The notes under the pieces are model-generated. The model saw only the letters and a program-made list of their open reading frames with translations. It was not told the origin of the DNA and made no database searches. Positions 15,690-24,545 of a stretch of 64,000 nt of DNA are shown here, piece after piece. Source of the DNA: Glutamicibacter sp. PS (GTDB taxonomy: Bacteria > Actinomycetota > Actinomycetes > Actinomycetales > Micrococcaceae). The first letter of the stretch is position 1, and each line of letters opens with the position of its first letter. A program made the position numbers and the translations under genes. The stretch is from the NCBI GenBank assembly GCA_031317595.1, contig JANCMB010000001.1, positions 1,046,871-1,110,870 of the forward strand. Direction: 5' to 3'.

Positions 15690-17417
15690 GTGCATAATCC
15701 TGAGAACGAATCACCGAAGACCTCGCGTGCCGAGAACCAGCGCCCTTCCAAGGCCAAGGGCTGGATCATTGCCGGTGCCTGTGTGGTCGCCGCCGGTGGC
15801 GCCTACTTTGGTTCCGCGGCGTGGATCAGCTCGCAACTGCCGGCCAACGCCGCAGTGGCTGGGGTGAGCATCGGTTCGATGTCGCCGGACCAGGCACGGG
15901 AAGTCCTCGCGGACCAGGTGGGTACCAAGGCCAGCGAACCAATCACGGTGCAGGTCGATGGCCAGGACTACACCTTGGATCCGGCCAAGGCCGGCCTGTC
16001 TTTCGATGTGGATGCAACCCTTGAGGGGCTGACCCAGTACGAGGTCAACCCGGTGAAGCTCTACGAGCGACTCACCGGGACCTACGCCATTGACCCGGCG
16101 GTGAACGTGGATCATGACAAGCTCGACGCCGCGCTGAAGTCGCTGGCGAAAAAAACCGACGCGAAGGTCGCCGAGGGCACGATCAAGTTCACCGAGGGTC
16201 AGGCAAAGTTGACCGAACCGGTGGCCGGGGTGGAACTTGACCAACCTCATGCCGCCGAGACCCTCGAAGAGCAGTGGGATTTGAGCGGGGCTACCATCGA
16301 GCTCCCGGCCCACCGCGTCGATCCGAAATTCTCCGCGGAGCAGCTGAAGGACTTCTACGACGGTGAGGTGGCCAAGCTGCTTTCTGCGCCGGTGACCCTG
16401 CAATCCGGTGACAAGAAGGTCGAGGTCTCCCCCGCATCCATCGCCGCCGCCGCCTCGGTGGACCTCTCCAAGGACGCGCCGAGCCTAACGCTCGACGACG
16501 AGAAGCTGGCCAAGGCCGCCACGAAGAACTCAGATTTCAGTAGCACCGCTAAGAACGCCAAGGTCGTGCTCAAGGGCGGCAAGCCTAGCATCGTTGAGTC
16601 GAAGGAAGGCATCGCCCTCGAGACCAAGGGCCTGGGACAAAAGGTACTTGAGGCCGCGGCTGCCGACTCGCGTACCGCGACGGTGGAGCTGGTGGCAAAA
16701 GACGCCGAATTCACCACGGCCGATGCGAAGAAGCTGGGCATCAAGGAAGAGATCGTACACTTTTCCACCCCCTACCCCACCAGCGATACGGTGCGCACCA
16801 AGAACCTGAAGGCCGGCTCGAAGCGACTCAATGGCTTGGTCATCAAGCCGGGCGAGACGTTCTCGCTGCTGAAGGCGCTGGGGCCGATCACCACCGCCAA
16901 TGGTTACTACGGCTCGGGCGTCGTGGTCGATGGCTTTAGCTCCGAGGCGGTCGGGGGCGGCTTGTCGCAGATCTCCACGCAAATGTATAACGCCGGTTTC
17001 CTGGCCGGCTACGACGACATCACCCACAAACCGCACAGCCGCTGGTTCGAACGCTACCCGGCCGGGCGCGAAGCCACCCTCTGGGAGGGACAGGTGGATA
17101 TGCAGTGGAAGAACAACACGCCCTACGGCGTGCTGATCGAGGCTTGGGTGTCCTCCGACCGCGTACACACCCGCCTGTGGAGCACCAAGTACTGGAAGGT
17201 TTCGCAGGATAGCTCGGGCAAGCACCACCTGACCAAGCCGGAAACCAAGTACAACCCTGCTGACCAGTGTGTTCCGGAGCGTGGCGGCAAGCCGGGCTTC
17301 ACCATCGACATCACCCGTCACCGGGAAGCCATCGACGGTTCGACGAAGCTACCGGCCGAGACGAAGACCTGGACCTACCAGCCATGGCATAAGGTCGTCT
17401 GCGGCACCAAACCGTAG
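15690..17417 (+). CDS. VanW family membrane-anchored protein
   Basis: This 575-residue protein starts at GTG 15690 behind GAAAGAG. Residues about 1-24 are cytoplasmic and charged, and about 25-45 are one membrane helix (GWIIAGACVVAAGGAYFG). The rest is extracytoplasmic. Two peptidoglycan-binding-like repeats occupy about 45-340 (GVSIGSMSPDQAREVL, then a second copy near LLSAPVTLQ). The VanW domain follows at about 355-500 with ETFSLLKALGPITTANGYYG and VGGGLSQISTQMYNAGF. Such proteins are associated with the cell wall, but their biochemical role is not established. It is monocistronic with its own promoter and terminator. Confidence 0.9.
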   Translation: MHNPENESPKTSRAENQRPSKAKGWIIAGACVVAAGGAYFGSAAWISSQLPANAAVAGVSIGSMSPDQAREVLADQVGTKASEPITVQVDGQDYTLDPAKAGLSFDVDATLEGLTQYEVNPVKLYERLTGTYAIDPAVNVDHDKLDAALKSLAKKTDAKVAEGTIKFTEGQAKLTEPVAGVELDQPHAAETLEEQWDLSGATIELPAHRVDPKFSAEQLKDFYDGEVAKLLSAPVTLQSGDKKVEVSPASIAAAASVDLSKDAPSLTLDDEKLAKAATKNSDFSSTAKNAKVVLKGGKPSIVESKEGIALETKGLGQKVLEAAAADSRTATVELVAKDAEFTTADAKKLGIKEEIVHFSTPYPTSDTVRTKNLKAGSKRLNGLVIKPGETFSLLKALGPITTANGYYGSGVVVDGFSSEAVGGGLSQISTQMYNAGFLAGYDDITHKPHSRWFERYPAGREATLWEGQVDMQWKNNTPYGVLIEAWVSSDRVHTRLWSTKYWKVSQDSSGKHHLTKPETKYNPADQCVPERGGKPGFTIDITRHREAIDGSTKLPAETKTWTYQPWHKVVCGTKP

Positions 17418-17433
17418 GCTCCGCGACAACATG

Positions 17434-17477
17434 AGGGCCGCTAGTTCCTTCCCGTCAGGGAAGGAACCAGCGGCCCT
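17434..17477. terminator. bidirectional terminator hairpin
   Basis: Arms 17434-17453 and 17458-17477 form a 20-bp stem with one A/C mismatch and a 4-nt loop (GTCA). It lies between convergent VanW (stop 17417) and the SDR gene (stop 17509). Confidence 0.8.
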
Positions 17478-17508
17478 TGCGCGTTAAGCCGTCGGCAACG
17501 GCCGTGCC

Positions 17509-18258
17509 TTACTGCTCGGACTGCTCCAAGAAGTCTCCGGCGCCGCCGACCAGTTCGGTGTGACCGGTCGGCACGTCGGCGAAGACCATCTTGGCGACCT
17601 CGGCACCGAACTCCTCGACGGTGTAGAGCTTGCCGGCGGCTTCGCGGCGTGCCTCAATCGCTCCGGGCTCCACGCGGTTGAGCAGCGTAGCGGTGATGGT
17701 GCCCTCGATCATGTCGCCTGAGACGACCACGAAGTCAATGTTCTTCTCGGACAGCTGCGGAATCATAGCACGCAGAGCGTCTTCACCGGCACGCTTGGAA
17801 CGCGCCACAGCGTCATAGGCGTCCATGGTTTCAACCTGGTTGATGAAATGCGCCTGGTGGCTGGTCACGAAGACCACACGGCCACCCTCGCTCATCTTGG
17901 GCAGGGCGGCGGTGAGCATGGCGACCTGGGCGTCACGGTTCAGGCGCAGCGCGTAGTCCTCGCCCATGCTCGTCTCCATCCCGCCGGAGGCGTTCAGCAC
18001 GAGCACATCCAGCGAGCCGAAGTGCTCCACGGCCGCATCCACCAGGGCCTGGGGTCCCTCGGCGGTGGTCAGATCCGCGCCGACGGGAACGGCCTTGCCG
18101 CCCTTTTCTTCGATTCCGGCAACAACCTTGTTGGCGCGCGGTGCCTTGGCACGGTAGTTGACCACCACGCCGATGCCCTGTTCGGCTAGCAGCTGCGCGG
18201 TGACCGAACCGATTCCTCGGGACGAACCGGTGACGATGGCACCCTTGTATTCACTCAC
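17509..18258 (-). CDS. SDR family oxidoreductase with displaced catalytic tyrosine
   Basis: This 249-residue protein has a clear NAD(P)-binding TGSSRGIG motif (10-17) and an NASGG motif in place of NNAG. At the active site the usual Y-x3-K is not present: the sequence reads AYDAVARSKRAGED, where the residue four before the lysine is Val and a Tyr lies seven before it. It may use a shifted tyrosine or have altered chemistry. The start is GTG 18258 behind AGGAG. It lies 43 bp downstream of fabG on the same strand, so it probably belongs to a fatty-acid or ketoacyl-reduction unit. Substrate unknown. Confidence 0.85.
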   Translation of the reverse strand: MSEYKGAIVTGSSRGIGSVTAQLLAEQGIGVVVNYRAKAPRANKVVAGIEEKGGKAVPVGADLTTAEGPQALVDAAVEHFGSLDVLVLNASGGMETSMGEDYALRLNRDAQVAMLTAALPKMSEGGRVVFVTSHQAHFINQVETMDAYDAVARSKRAGEDALRAMIPQLSEKNIDFVVVSGDMIEGTITATLLNRVEPGAIEARREAAGKLYTVEEFGAEVAKMVFADVPTGHTELVGGAGDFLEQSEQ

Positions 18259-18301
18259 TTGTTTGTACTCCTAATTTCTCGTCGATACTCGTACGTTGAC
18301 G

Positions 18302-19063
<762 letters not shown>

Positions 19064-19226
19064 CTAGCGGTAGTGGCCATGGATTCTAAAAGCGTGTTCA
19101 CTTCATCCTATTAGCTACCGAAGAGTATCCAAGATTCGACAGCGTGTAGAAATTACGTGCTGACCGCCCGAAGTGAGACAATGGAGCTGAACACCCAAAC
19201 CCTCGATCTAATGAAACCGGCGCCTC

Positions 19227-19652
19227 ATGTCGCATCGTAAAGCCGAGCATCCCGCGGTACACCGCATTACCGAAGCTCGTGAATCGCACACCGTGGAACG
19301 CGATACCCGTGTGCGCAAATACACCATCTCCATGCTCACCCGTGTGGTGTGCTTCGTGTTGGCGTTTTTCGTCGACGGGTGGTTACGGTGGACTTTGCTG
19401 GCCGCGGCCATCGTACTGCCCTATATCGCCGTGGTGATCGCAAACGGCGGCGCCGACGTGACCAAACGCCAGCCGCCCGCCGAGTTCTACCACGACCGGG
19501 ATGCCCCGCAGCTCGACGCAGCCCCCGCGGCTCCGGAGCCGGGTGATGAGGACGCCGAAGACACCGTGATCGAGGGAAGCTTCGTGGAGGAACCACAGGA
19601 TGGTACCGACGCGTCCACCCCACCGCATGAACGCCATACGCAGGAGCACTAA
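19227..19652 (+). CDS. DUF3099 family membrane protein
   Basis: This 141-residue protein has a basic N-terminus, two adjacent membrane helices at about 35-73 (LTRVVCFVLAFFVDG and LLAAAIVLPYIAVVIAN) and a long acidic C-terminal tail. That is the layout of actinobacterial DUF3099 proteins, whose function is unknown. It is the first of three genes that abut without gaps (19227-20795) and end with SURF1, suggesting a link with respiratory-membrane assembly. A clear ribosome site is not visible before the ATG. Confidence 0.8.
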   Translation: MSHRKAEHPAVHRITEARESHTVERDTRVRKYTISMLTRVVCFVLAFFVDGWLRWTLLAAAIVLPYIAVVIANGGADVTKRQPPAEFYHDRDAPQLDAAPAAPEPGDEDAEDTVIEGSFVEEPQDGTDASTPPHERHTQEH

Positions 19653-19904
19653 ATGGATTTGCTGGGTTCGCTCGGCGCCGGCCAACAGCCAAACGCCGAG
19701 GAAGTTATTTGCTCACGCAAGGGTTGCCGCAATCGCGCGCACGTGAAACTGCTGTGGAACAACCCCAAAATCCATACCCCCGAACGCCGTAAGGTCTGGT
19801 TGGCCTGCCCGGAGCATGAGCAGTGGCTTGAAGACTACCTACGTCAACGCCTGCTCTACCGGGACACCGAACCGCTCGTCACCGGCGAAGGGACGGAAGG
19901 CTAG
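19653..19904 (+). CDS. small conserved cysteine/histidine protein
   Basis: This 83-residue cytoplasmic protein has C-x4-C (ICSRKGCRN) near residue 20 and a C-x2-H (ACPEHEQWL) near residue 50, joined by KLLWNNPKIHTPERRKVW. The spacing suggests a small metal-binding fold. I have no function for it; it is known as a conserved neighbour of SURF1 in actinobacteria. The ATG directly follows the DUF3099 stop codon, and the stop abuts the SURF1 ATG, so translation of the three is probably coupled. Confidence 0.8.
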   Translation: MDLLGSLGAGQQPNAEEVICSRKGCRNRAHVKLLWNNPKIHTPERRKVWLACPEHEQWLEDYLRQRLLYRDTEPLVTGEGTEG

Positions 19905-20795
19905 ATGTATCGTTTTTTGGCCAGTACCCGTTGGGTGGGTTGGTTGCTCCTCGTCGTGATTTTCGCCGCAGCCTGCGTCGGACTTGGCAAGTGGCAGATG
20001 GATCGGCGCACCGAAGTGCTGGCCGAAATCGCAAAGGTCAACACGAACTACTTCGCCGAACCACTCACCGGCGATGCCGTCTACGGCAAGTTTGAGTCCC
20101 TCCCCGAGGATGACACGTGGCTGACCGTGCAGCTTACCGGACGCTACCTCAGCGAGGATACGGTACTGGTACGCAACCGCGTGAAGGCCGGACGCCCGGG
20201 CTACGAGGTATTGGTGCCCTTCCGAACCACCGAAGGCAAGACCGTGGTGATCGACCGCGGCTACCTACCCATCGGGAATCAGCGGGCCGGTGAGCCCGAC
20301 GAAATTCCCGCGCCACCGAGCGGCACCGTCACCGTGAAGGCACATTTGAAGCCGGGCGAAGCCAAGCTGCAACGCGGCGCCCCCGCGGGCCAGATCGCCT
20401 CAATTCACCTTCCGGATTTGGCCGCGGCATTGAACTACCCGATCGCGCAGGGCGCCTACGGCATCAGCTATGAAGAGAGCCCGGCCCCGGCGACCGCACC
20501 GCAACCGTTGGACCGACCGGATACCGACGAGGGACCGCACCTGTCCTACTCCTACCAGTGGTTCATGTTCGGCGCGCTGGCGTTCGTGGGCTTCTGGTAC
20601 GCCGCACGGCAACAAAAACGCCTCAATGCCCAAGACGCTGCCGAGCTAGCCGAGGCACAGGCCCAAGGCTTCGACGCGCCAATCCACCGGGTACGCAAGG
20701 TACAGGCCAAGCAGGTGCGGCGGCTGCGACGGGACGGCACGCTGACCGACGAGGCCTATGAGGATGCGATGCTCGACGAGCACGAGCCTCGCTAA
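19905..20795 (+). CDS. SURF1 family cytochrome oxidase assembly protein
   Basis: This 296-residue protein has an N-terminal membrane helix (about 10-29, WVGWLLLVVIFAAACVGLG) followed by KWQMDRR. A periplasmic-side domain follows with LTGRYL, VLVRNR and PGYEVLVPF. A second membrane helix lies at about 217-231 (WFMFGALAFVGFWYA), then a basic cytoplasmic tail of about 65 residues. SURF1 proteins help insert heme a into cytochrome c oxidase. The tail is longer than in mitochondrial homologs. It is the last gene of the DUF3099 operon and convergent with the SRPBCC gene. Confidence 0.92.
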   Translation: MYRFLASTRWVGWLLLVVIFAAACVGLGKWQMDRRTEVLAEIAKVNTNYFAEPLTGDAVYGKFESLPEDDTWLTVQLTGRYLSEDTVLVRNRVKAGRPGYEVLVPFRTTEGKTVVIDRGYLPIGNQRAGEPDEIPAPPSGTVTVKAHLKPGEAKLQRGAPAGQIASIHLPDLAAALNYPIAQGAYGISYEESPAPATAPQPLDRPDTDEGPHLSYSYQWFMFGALAFVGFWYAARQQKRLNAQDAAELAEAQAQGFDAPIHRVRKVQAKQVRRLRRDGTLTDEAYEDAMLDEHEPR

Positions 20796-20831
20796 CCGAA
20801 GCTAACTAGCAAACTTGGTGCGCGCCGGCTC

Positions 20832-21314
20832 TTAGTCTTCGGACAGTACGGCGCGCTCCAGCGCGGCTAGGGAGCGATCGAGAAAGTCCTCGTCGACCAC
20901 GGGGAACCCACCAATTAACTCGCGGATTTCCGTGCTGACCGCGCTCCAGTCGTAGGTGAGAGTGACCGTGATTCCGCCCTCGGTCGGCGTGAGCTCATAG
21001 CGCCACCGCCACCCTCCGGGTCGCACCACGCCATGCTCGTCGGGCTGCCCGGGATCCCACGCGATAACCTGGTCCGGCTTGAAGACGGTGACCGTGTTGT
21101 GCATGATGTAGGGACCGCCGGCCCCCTCGGCATACATATGAACCGCGAAAATCTGGCCGACCTTGCTAATCGGCTCCGGGTCGATCGCCGCGCGTACCCA
21201 GTCCCCCGGTTCGGTTTCGTGGTGGCGCTCGGGGTGCCGCAACAGATCAAAGACCTCTCGTGGCGCGGCCTGAATCTGCCTGCTTCTACTCAAAAACTCG
21301 TTCTCAGACTGCAT
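20832..21314 (-). CDS. SRPBCC (START-like) family protein
   Basis: From ATG 21314 the protein has 160 residues and the form of polyketide cyclase/dehydrase-like proteins with a hydrophobic ligand cavity: a first strand in SRSRQIQAAPREVFDLL, a central VIAWDPGQ and a C-terminal long helix RSLAALERAV. The ligand is unknown. ATG 21314 is chosen because GGAGG lies directly upstream, and the longer frame to 21530 lacks a ribosome site and family similarity. It is cytoplasmic and probably monocistronic. Confidence 0.82.
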   Translation of the reverse strand: MQSENEFLSRSRQIQAAPREVFDLLRHPERHHETEPGDWVRAAIDPEPISKVGQIFAVHMYAEGAGGPYIMHNTVTVFKPDQVIAWDPGQPDEHGVVRPGGWRWRYELTPTEGGITVTLTYDWSAVSTEIRELIGGFPVVDEDFLDRSLAALERAVLSED

Positions 21315-21411
21315 CCATCCTCCAGGGTTGCGTGAGGTATCGCTCTCAACGCCACCCATTATGCTTCGCCCGCTGCTAACGCGCCAGAGCCGTCTGGAGA
21401 CACCCGAGTTG

Positions 21412-21567
21412 CTAATCGGCGTCGTCGACCTCGATAAGGCAAGCCACCGCGGCCTCGTCGCACCATGCAGCACCCAGTTCCAGGCTCGTGCTGGCTTCCC
21501 CCTTGGGAACGCCGAGGCCGAATGGGTCATCCTCGGCCAGGTACCGCCAGTGAAGTGAAGTACTCAT
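21412..21567 (-). CDS. small hypothetical protein, 51 residues
   Basis: The frame from ATG 21567 encodes 51 residues beginning MSTSLHWRYLAEDDP and ending IEVDDAD, acidic and without a known domain. Codon choice is GC-rich at third positions like real genes here. CATACT, a 4/6 -10 match, ends 6 nt before the ATG on the minus strand, as for other leaderless genes in this window. No ribosome site is present. It is plausible but unproven; function unknown. Confidence 0.45.
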   Translation of the reverse strand: MSTSLHWRYLAEDDPFGLGVPKGEASTSLELGAAWCDEAAVACLIEVDDAD

Positions 21568-21636
21568 GTGCCGAGTATGCGCCGCCACCTCGCCGATGGC
21601 AATGCGACCCGTTTGGCACCCGCTCACTTAACGCAT

Positions 21637-21672
21637 CAGACCGGCCATCCCAGGGAAGGGAAGGCCGGCCTG
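21637..21672. terminator. probable terminator hairpin after the ABC-F gene
   Basis: CAG-A-CCGGCC-A-TCCC pairs with GGGA-A-GGCCGG-C-CTG across a 6-nt loop. It lies 17 bp beyond the ABC-F stop on the minus strand. There is no T run. Confidence 0.5.
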
Positions 21673-21688
21673 AGTGCATGGAGCCGAT

Positions 21689-23290
21689 TTAAGTTAGTGA
21701 CACCAGTTCGAGGTAGTCCTCACTGAACAGATCCTCATCGCCATCGGGCAGAATGACCACACGCTCGGGGTTCAGCGAGGTCACTGCGCCCTCATCGTGC
21801 GAGACCATCACCACGGCGCCGGGGAAGGTGGACAGCGCGCCGAGCACCTCGGCGCGCGACGCCGGGTCCAGGTTGTTGGTTGGCTCGTCGAGCAACAGCA
21901 CGTTCGCGCTGGAGGCCACGATCGTGGCCAACGCCAGACGGGTCTTCTCTCCACCGGAGAGCACCCCGGCCGGCTTAGCAACATCGTCGCCGACGAAGAG
22001 GAAGGATCCAAGGATGGAACGCACATCGGCATCGCCCAGCGAGGCCGGGGCGGTGGCCCGCATATTCTCCAGGACCGTCTTCTCCGGGTCCAAGGTGTCG
22101 TGCTCCTGAGCGAAGTAGCCAATCTTCAGGCCGTGCCCGGGAACGATCTGGCCGCTATCGGGTTCGGCCACCCCGGCCAGCATGCGCAGCAACGTGGTCT
22201 TACCGGCACCGTTCAGGCCCAGGATCACGACCTTTGAGCCGCGATCGATAGCCAGCGACACGTCGGTGAAGATCTCCAAGGACCCGTAGGACTTGCTCAA
22301 ACCCTCGGCCATCAGCGGAGTCTTGCCACAGGGCGCTGGGTCCGGGAAACGCAGGGCGGCGACGCGCTCGGCGGCACGTTCTTCCTGCAGCCCGGCCATC
22401 ATGCGGTCCACACGCTTGAGCATGGACTGGGCAGCCGAGGCACCCGAGGCGCGGGCCTTCATCTTATTGGCCTGCGCCAACAGGGTGGAAGCCTTCTTTT
22501 CGATGTTGGCGCGTTCGCGCTTGCGGGCCCGCTCGTCGGTTTCGCGCTGGGTGAGGTAGCGCTTCCAGGACATGTTGTAGACGTCGACCACCGCACGGTT
22601 TGCGTCGAGGTAGAGCACCTTGTTCACGGTGGCATCTAGTAGCCCGGTATCGTGCGAAATCATCAGCACGCCGCCGGGATAGTTCTTGATGAAGTCACGC
22701 AACCAGGTGATCGAATCGGCGTCGAGGTGGTTCGTGGGCTCGTCGAGCAGCAGGGTTTCGGCATCCGAATACAGGATGCGCGCCAGCTCGACACGGCGGC
22801 GCTGACCACCCGAAAGGGTGCGCAGCGGCTGGTTCAAAATACGATCGGGCAAATCGAGGTTCGAACAGATCGTCGCTGCCTGGGACTCCGCGGCGTAGCC
22901 ACCGCCGGCCATGAATTCGGCCTCCAGGCGGTCATAGCGGCGCATGGCCTTGGCGGCCACGGCACTATCCTCGCTGGCCATCTCGGCACGAGCCACCTCG
23001 AGCTTGCTGATGACCTTATCCAGGCCGCGGGCGGAGAGGATGCGATCGCGCGCCAGCTGCTCCATATCCGGGGTCCGCGGGTCCTGCGGCAGATAGCCGA
23101 TGGAGCCCTTGTGGCTCACCGCCCCGGCGGTAGGCTGAGATTCGCCGGCCAGCACCTTGGTCATGGTGGTCTTGCCCGCACCGTTGCGACCCACAAGGCC
23201 GATCTTGTCGCCCTTGTCGATGCGAAAGTTCACCTCGTCCATTAGCAGGCGGGCGCCAACGCGCAACTCAAGGTCGGCGACGGAAATCAT
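21689..23290 (-). CDS. ABC-F family ATPase (ribosome-associated)
   Basis: This 533-residue protein has two ABC ATPase domains in one chain and no membrane segments. The first has GRNGAGKTT, LSGGQRRRVELARIL and LLLDEPTNHLD. The second has GLNGAGKTT, LSGGEKTRLALATIV and LLLDEPTNNLD. Between them is a charged interdomain linker (RETDERARKRERANIEKKAS). This layout is that of ABC-F proteins, which act on ribosomes in translation or drug protection and do not transport. Which subgroup it belongs to is not clear. AAAGGGG precedes the ATG at 23290. It follows the RelA-domain gene on the same strand with a 128-bp gap. Confidence 0.92.
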   Translation of the reverse strand: MISVADLELRVGARLLMDEVNFRIDKGDKIGLVGRNGAGKTTMTKVLAGESQPTAGAVSHKGSIGYLPQDPRTPDMEQLARDRILSARGLDKVISKLEVARAEMASEDSAVAAKAMRRYDRLEAEFMAGGGYAAESQAATICSNLDLPDRILNQPLRTLSGGQRRRVELARILYSDAETLLLDEPTNHLDADSITWLRDFIKNYPGGVLMISHDTGLLDATVNKVLYLDANRAVVDVYNMSWKRYLTQRETDERARKRERANIEKKASTLLAQANKMKARASGASAAQSMLKRVDRMMAGLQEERAAERVAALRFPDPAPCGKTPLMAEGLSKSYGSLEIFTDVSLAIDRGSKVVILGLNGAGKTTLLRMLAGVAEPDSGQIVPGHGLKIGYFAQEHDTLDPEKTVLENMRATAPASLGDADVRSILGSFLFVGDDVAKPAGVLSGGEKTRLALATIVASSANVLLLDEPTNNLDPASRAEVLGALSTFPGAVVMVSHDEGAVTSLNPERVVILPDGDEDLFSEDYLELVSLT

Positions 23291-23418
23291 CTAGGTGCCC
23301 CTTTCGGCAGCGGGTAGTGCAGGGAAAGCCCATTAAATGGGCAACTTAACTATCCTAGCCGCCGATTGCTCCGGTGGCGCGGTGCTGTGGCGTAGCAAAC
23401 ACCATGCCACCGGAGCCT

Positions 23419-24528
23419 TTAACTTCCGGACTGCGGATTCTGCTTACTCATCCGGTAGTCGCTCATCTGAATCAGGCGCCGCGTCAGCGACCCTTGACGG
23501 CGCAGATCCGAACCACTGGTCTTCTCGATGTGGGCCGAGCCAAAGTGCCACAGCAACAGGTCATCGAGCAGCCGGTCGGGGCCCGGCGAATACCGGTGAT
23601 CGAGGGCCGCACGGACCTCGGTGACCCCGCTGGGATCGAGAAGCTGCACGAACTGCCAGACCCGGTTGATGCCATGGGCTCCCAGAAGTTCGGCCGCCCA
23701 GCTCCAGTCGTCATCGCGCTTGCGATCCACATGCGGCAACAGGGTTTGCCACACCTCGCCGATGAGTGCGCCGGAAAGCTCCTGGGCGCCCAGGCTGTGC
23801 CGGTCTTGGTAGCCGTTGAGCCGGTGGTAGAGCTCGTCGATGTCGGTGAAGTAGTCTTCGACGGTTTCCAGCATGGCCGCCGTGGCGGTAAACAGCCGGT
23901 CGATTTGCGGGTTCCAGACCGAGGTGCCCGGATGCTTGAAGCGGATATCGTGCTCCATTTCGCTCCAGGCGTGCTGCAAGATGGTGCGCACCTGAACTTC
24001 GAAAATGAAGTTGCCGCTGGCGACCACCGGTTTGCCCAGGGCCTCCTGAAACTTGCGAACCGTTGGCTCGTTCCGGGTTTTCAGCAGCAGGTGGCGCGAG
24101 GAGTACCCGTAGGTCCCTGACTCCACCGAACCAATATCCTTCTCCCGGTCGCTCCGGCAATCGAAGGCCTCACGATGGGACTTGATGATGGAGGCCACCT
24201 GCTGAATCTCATGGGGCAGCATCACGATGATACGCAAACCCACCATGTCATGTAATTCGCGCAGCGGGTTGGGAAATTCCAGGACCGGCGAGCTGTCGGC
24301 GTCTTGCTGCAACTGCCGCGAGGCCTTGGAGCGAAAAGATTCGGTGCTTTTGACCCGGCCGGTGATGAACAGGGGCTGCACTTCGCTGCTTTTGAACAAG
24401 CCTCGAATTTTGCCCTTCATGGCGCCTAGAACATGGTCTAGTTCGCCGCGCACCGCCTCGTAGCGTGCCACGGAGGCTTCGATCTGTTCGGTAAAGTCCG
24501 GCCTATCGTTCGGGTTCTCCTGGGGCAT
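23419..24528 (-). CDS. RelA/SpoT-domain nucleotide pyrophosphokinase
   Basis: This 369-residue protein carries a (p)ppGpp-synthetase-type domain at about 45-225 and lacks the HD hydrolase, TGS and ACT domains of long Rel proteins. Key residues are retained: the KS/RSK region (RVKSTESFRSKAS), the catalytic Asp in LHDMVGLRIIV, the guanine-stacking Tyr in TYGYSSRHL, and the Glu in FEVQVRTILQHAW. About 140 further C-terminal residues form an extension with no recognised domain. It could make (p)ppGpp or another pyrophosphorylated nucleotide. It lies 17 bp downstream of the DUF2637 membrane protein gene, so the two are one operon. Toxic small alarmone synthetases are known, but no antitoxin is obvious. 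Confidence 0.85.
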   Translation of the reverse strand: MPQENPNDRPDFTEQIEASVARYEAVRGELDHVLGAMKGKIRGLFKSSEVQPLFITGRVKSTESFRSKASRQLQQDADSSPVLEFPNPLRELHDMVGLRIIVMLPHEIQQVASIIKSHREAFDCRSDREKDIGSVESGTYGYSSRHLLLKTRNEPTVRKFQEALGKPVVASGNFIFEVQVRTILQHAWSEMEHDIRFKHPGTSVWNPQIDRLFTATAAMLETVEDYFTDIDELYHRLNGYQDRHSLGAQELSGALIGEVWQTLLPHVDRKRDDDWSWAAELLGAHGINRVWQFVQLLDPSGVTEVRAALDHRYSPGPDRLLDDLLLWHFGSAHIEKTSGSDLRRQGSLTRRLIQMSDYRMSKQNPQSGS

Positions 24529-24545
24529 TGTTCATGCCTCCTGTC

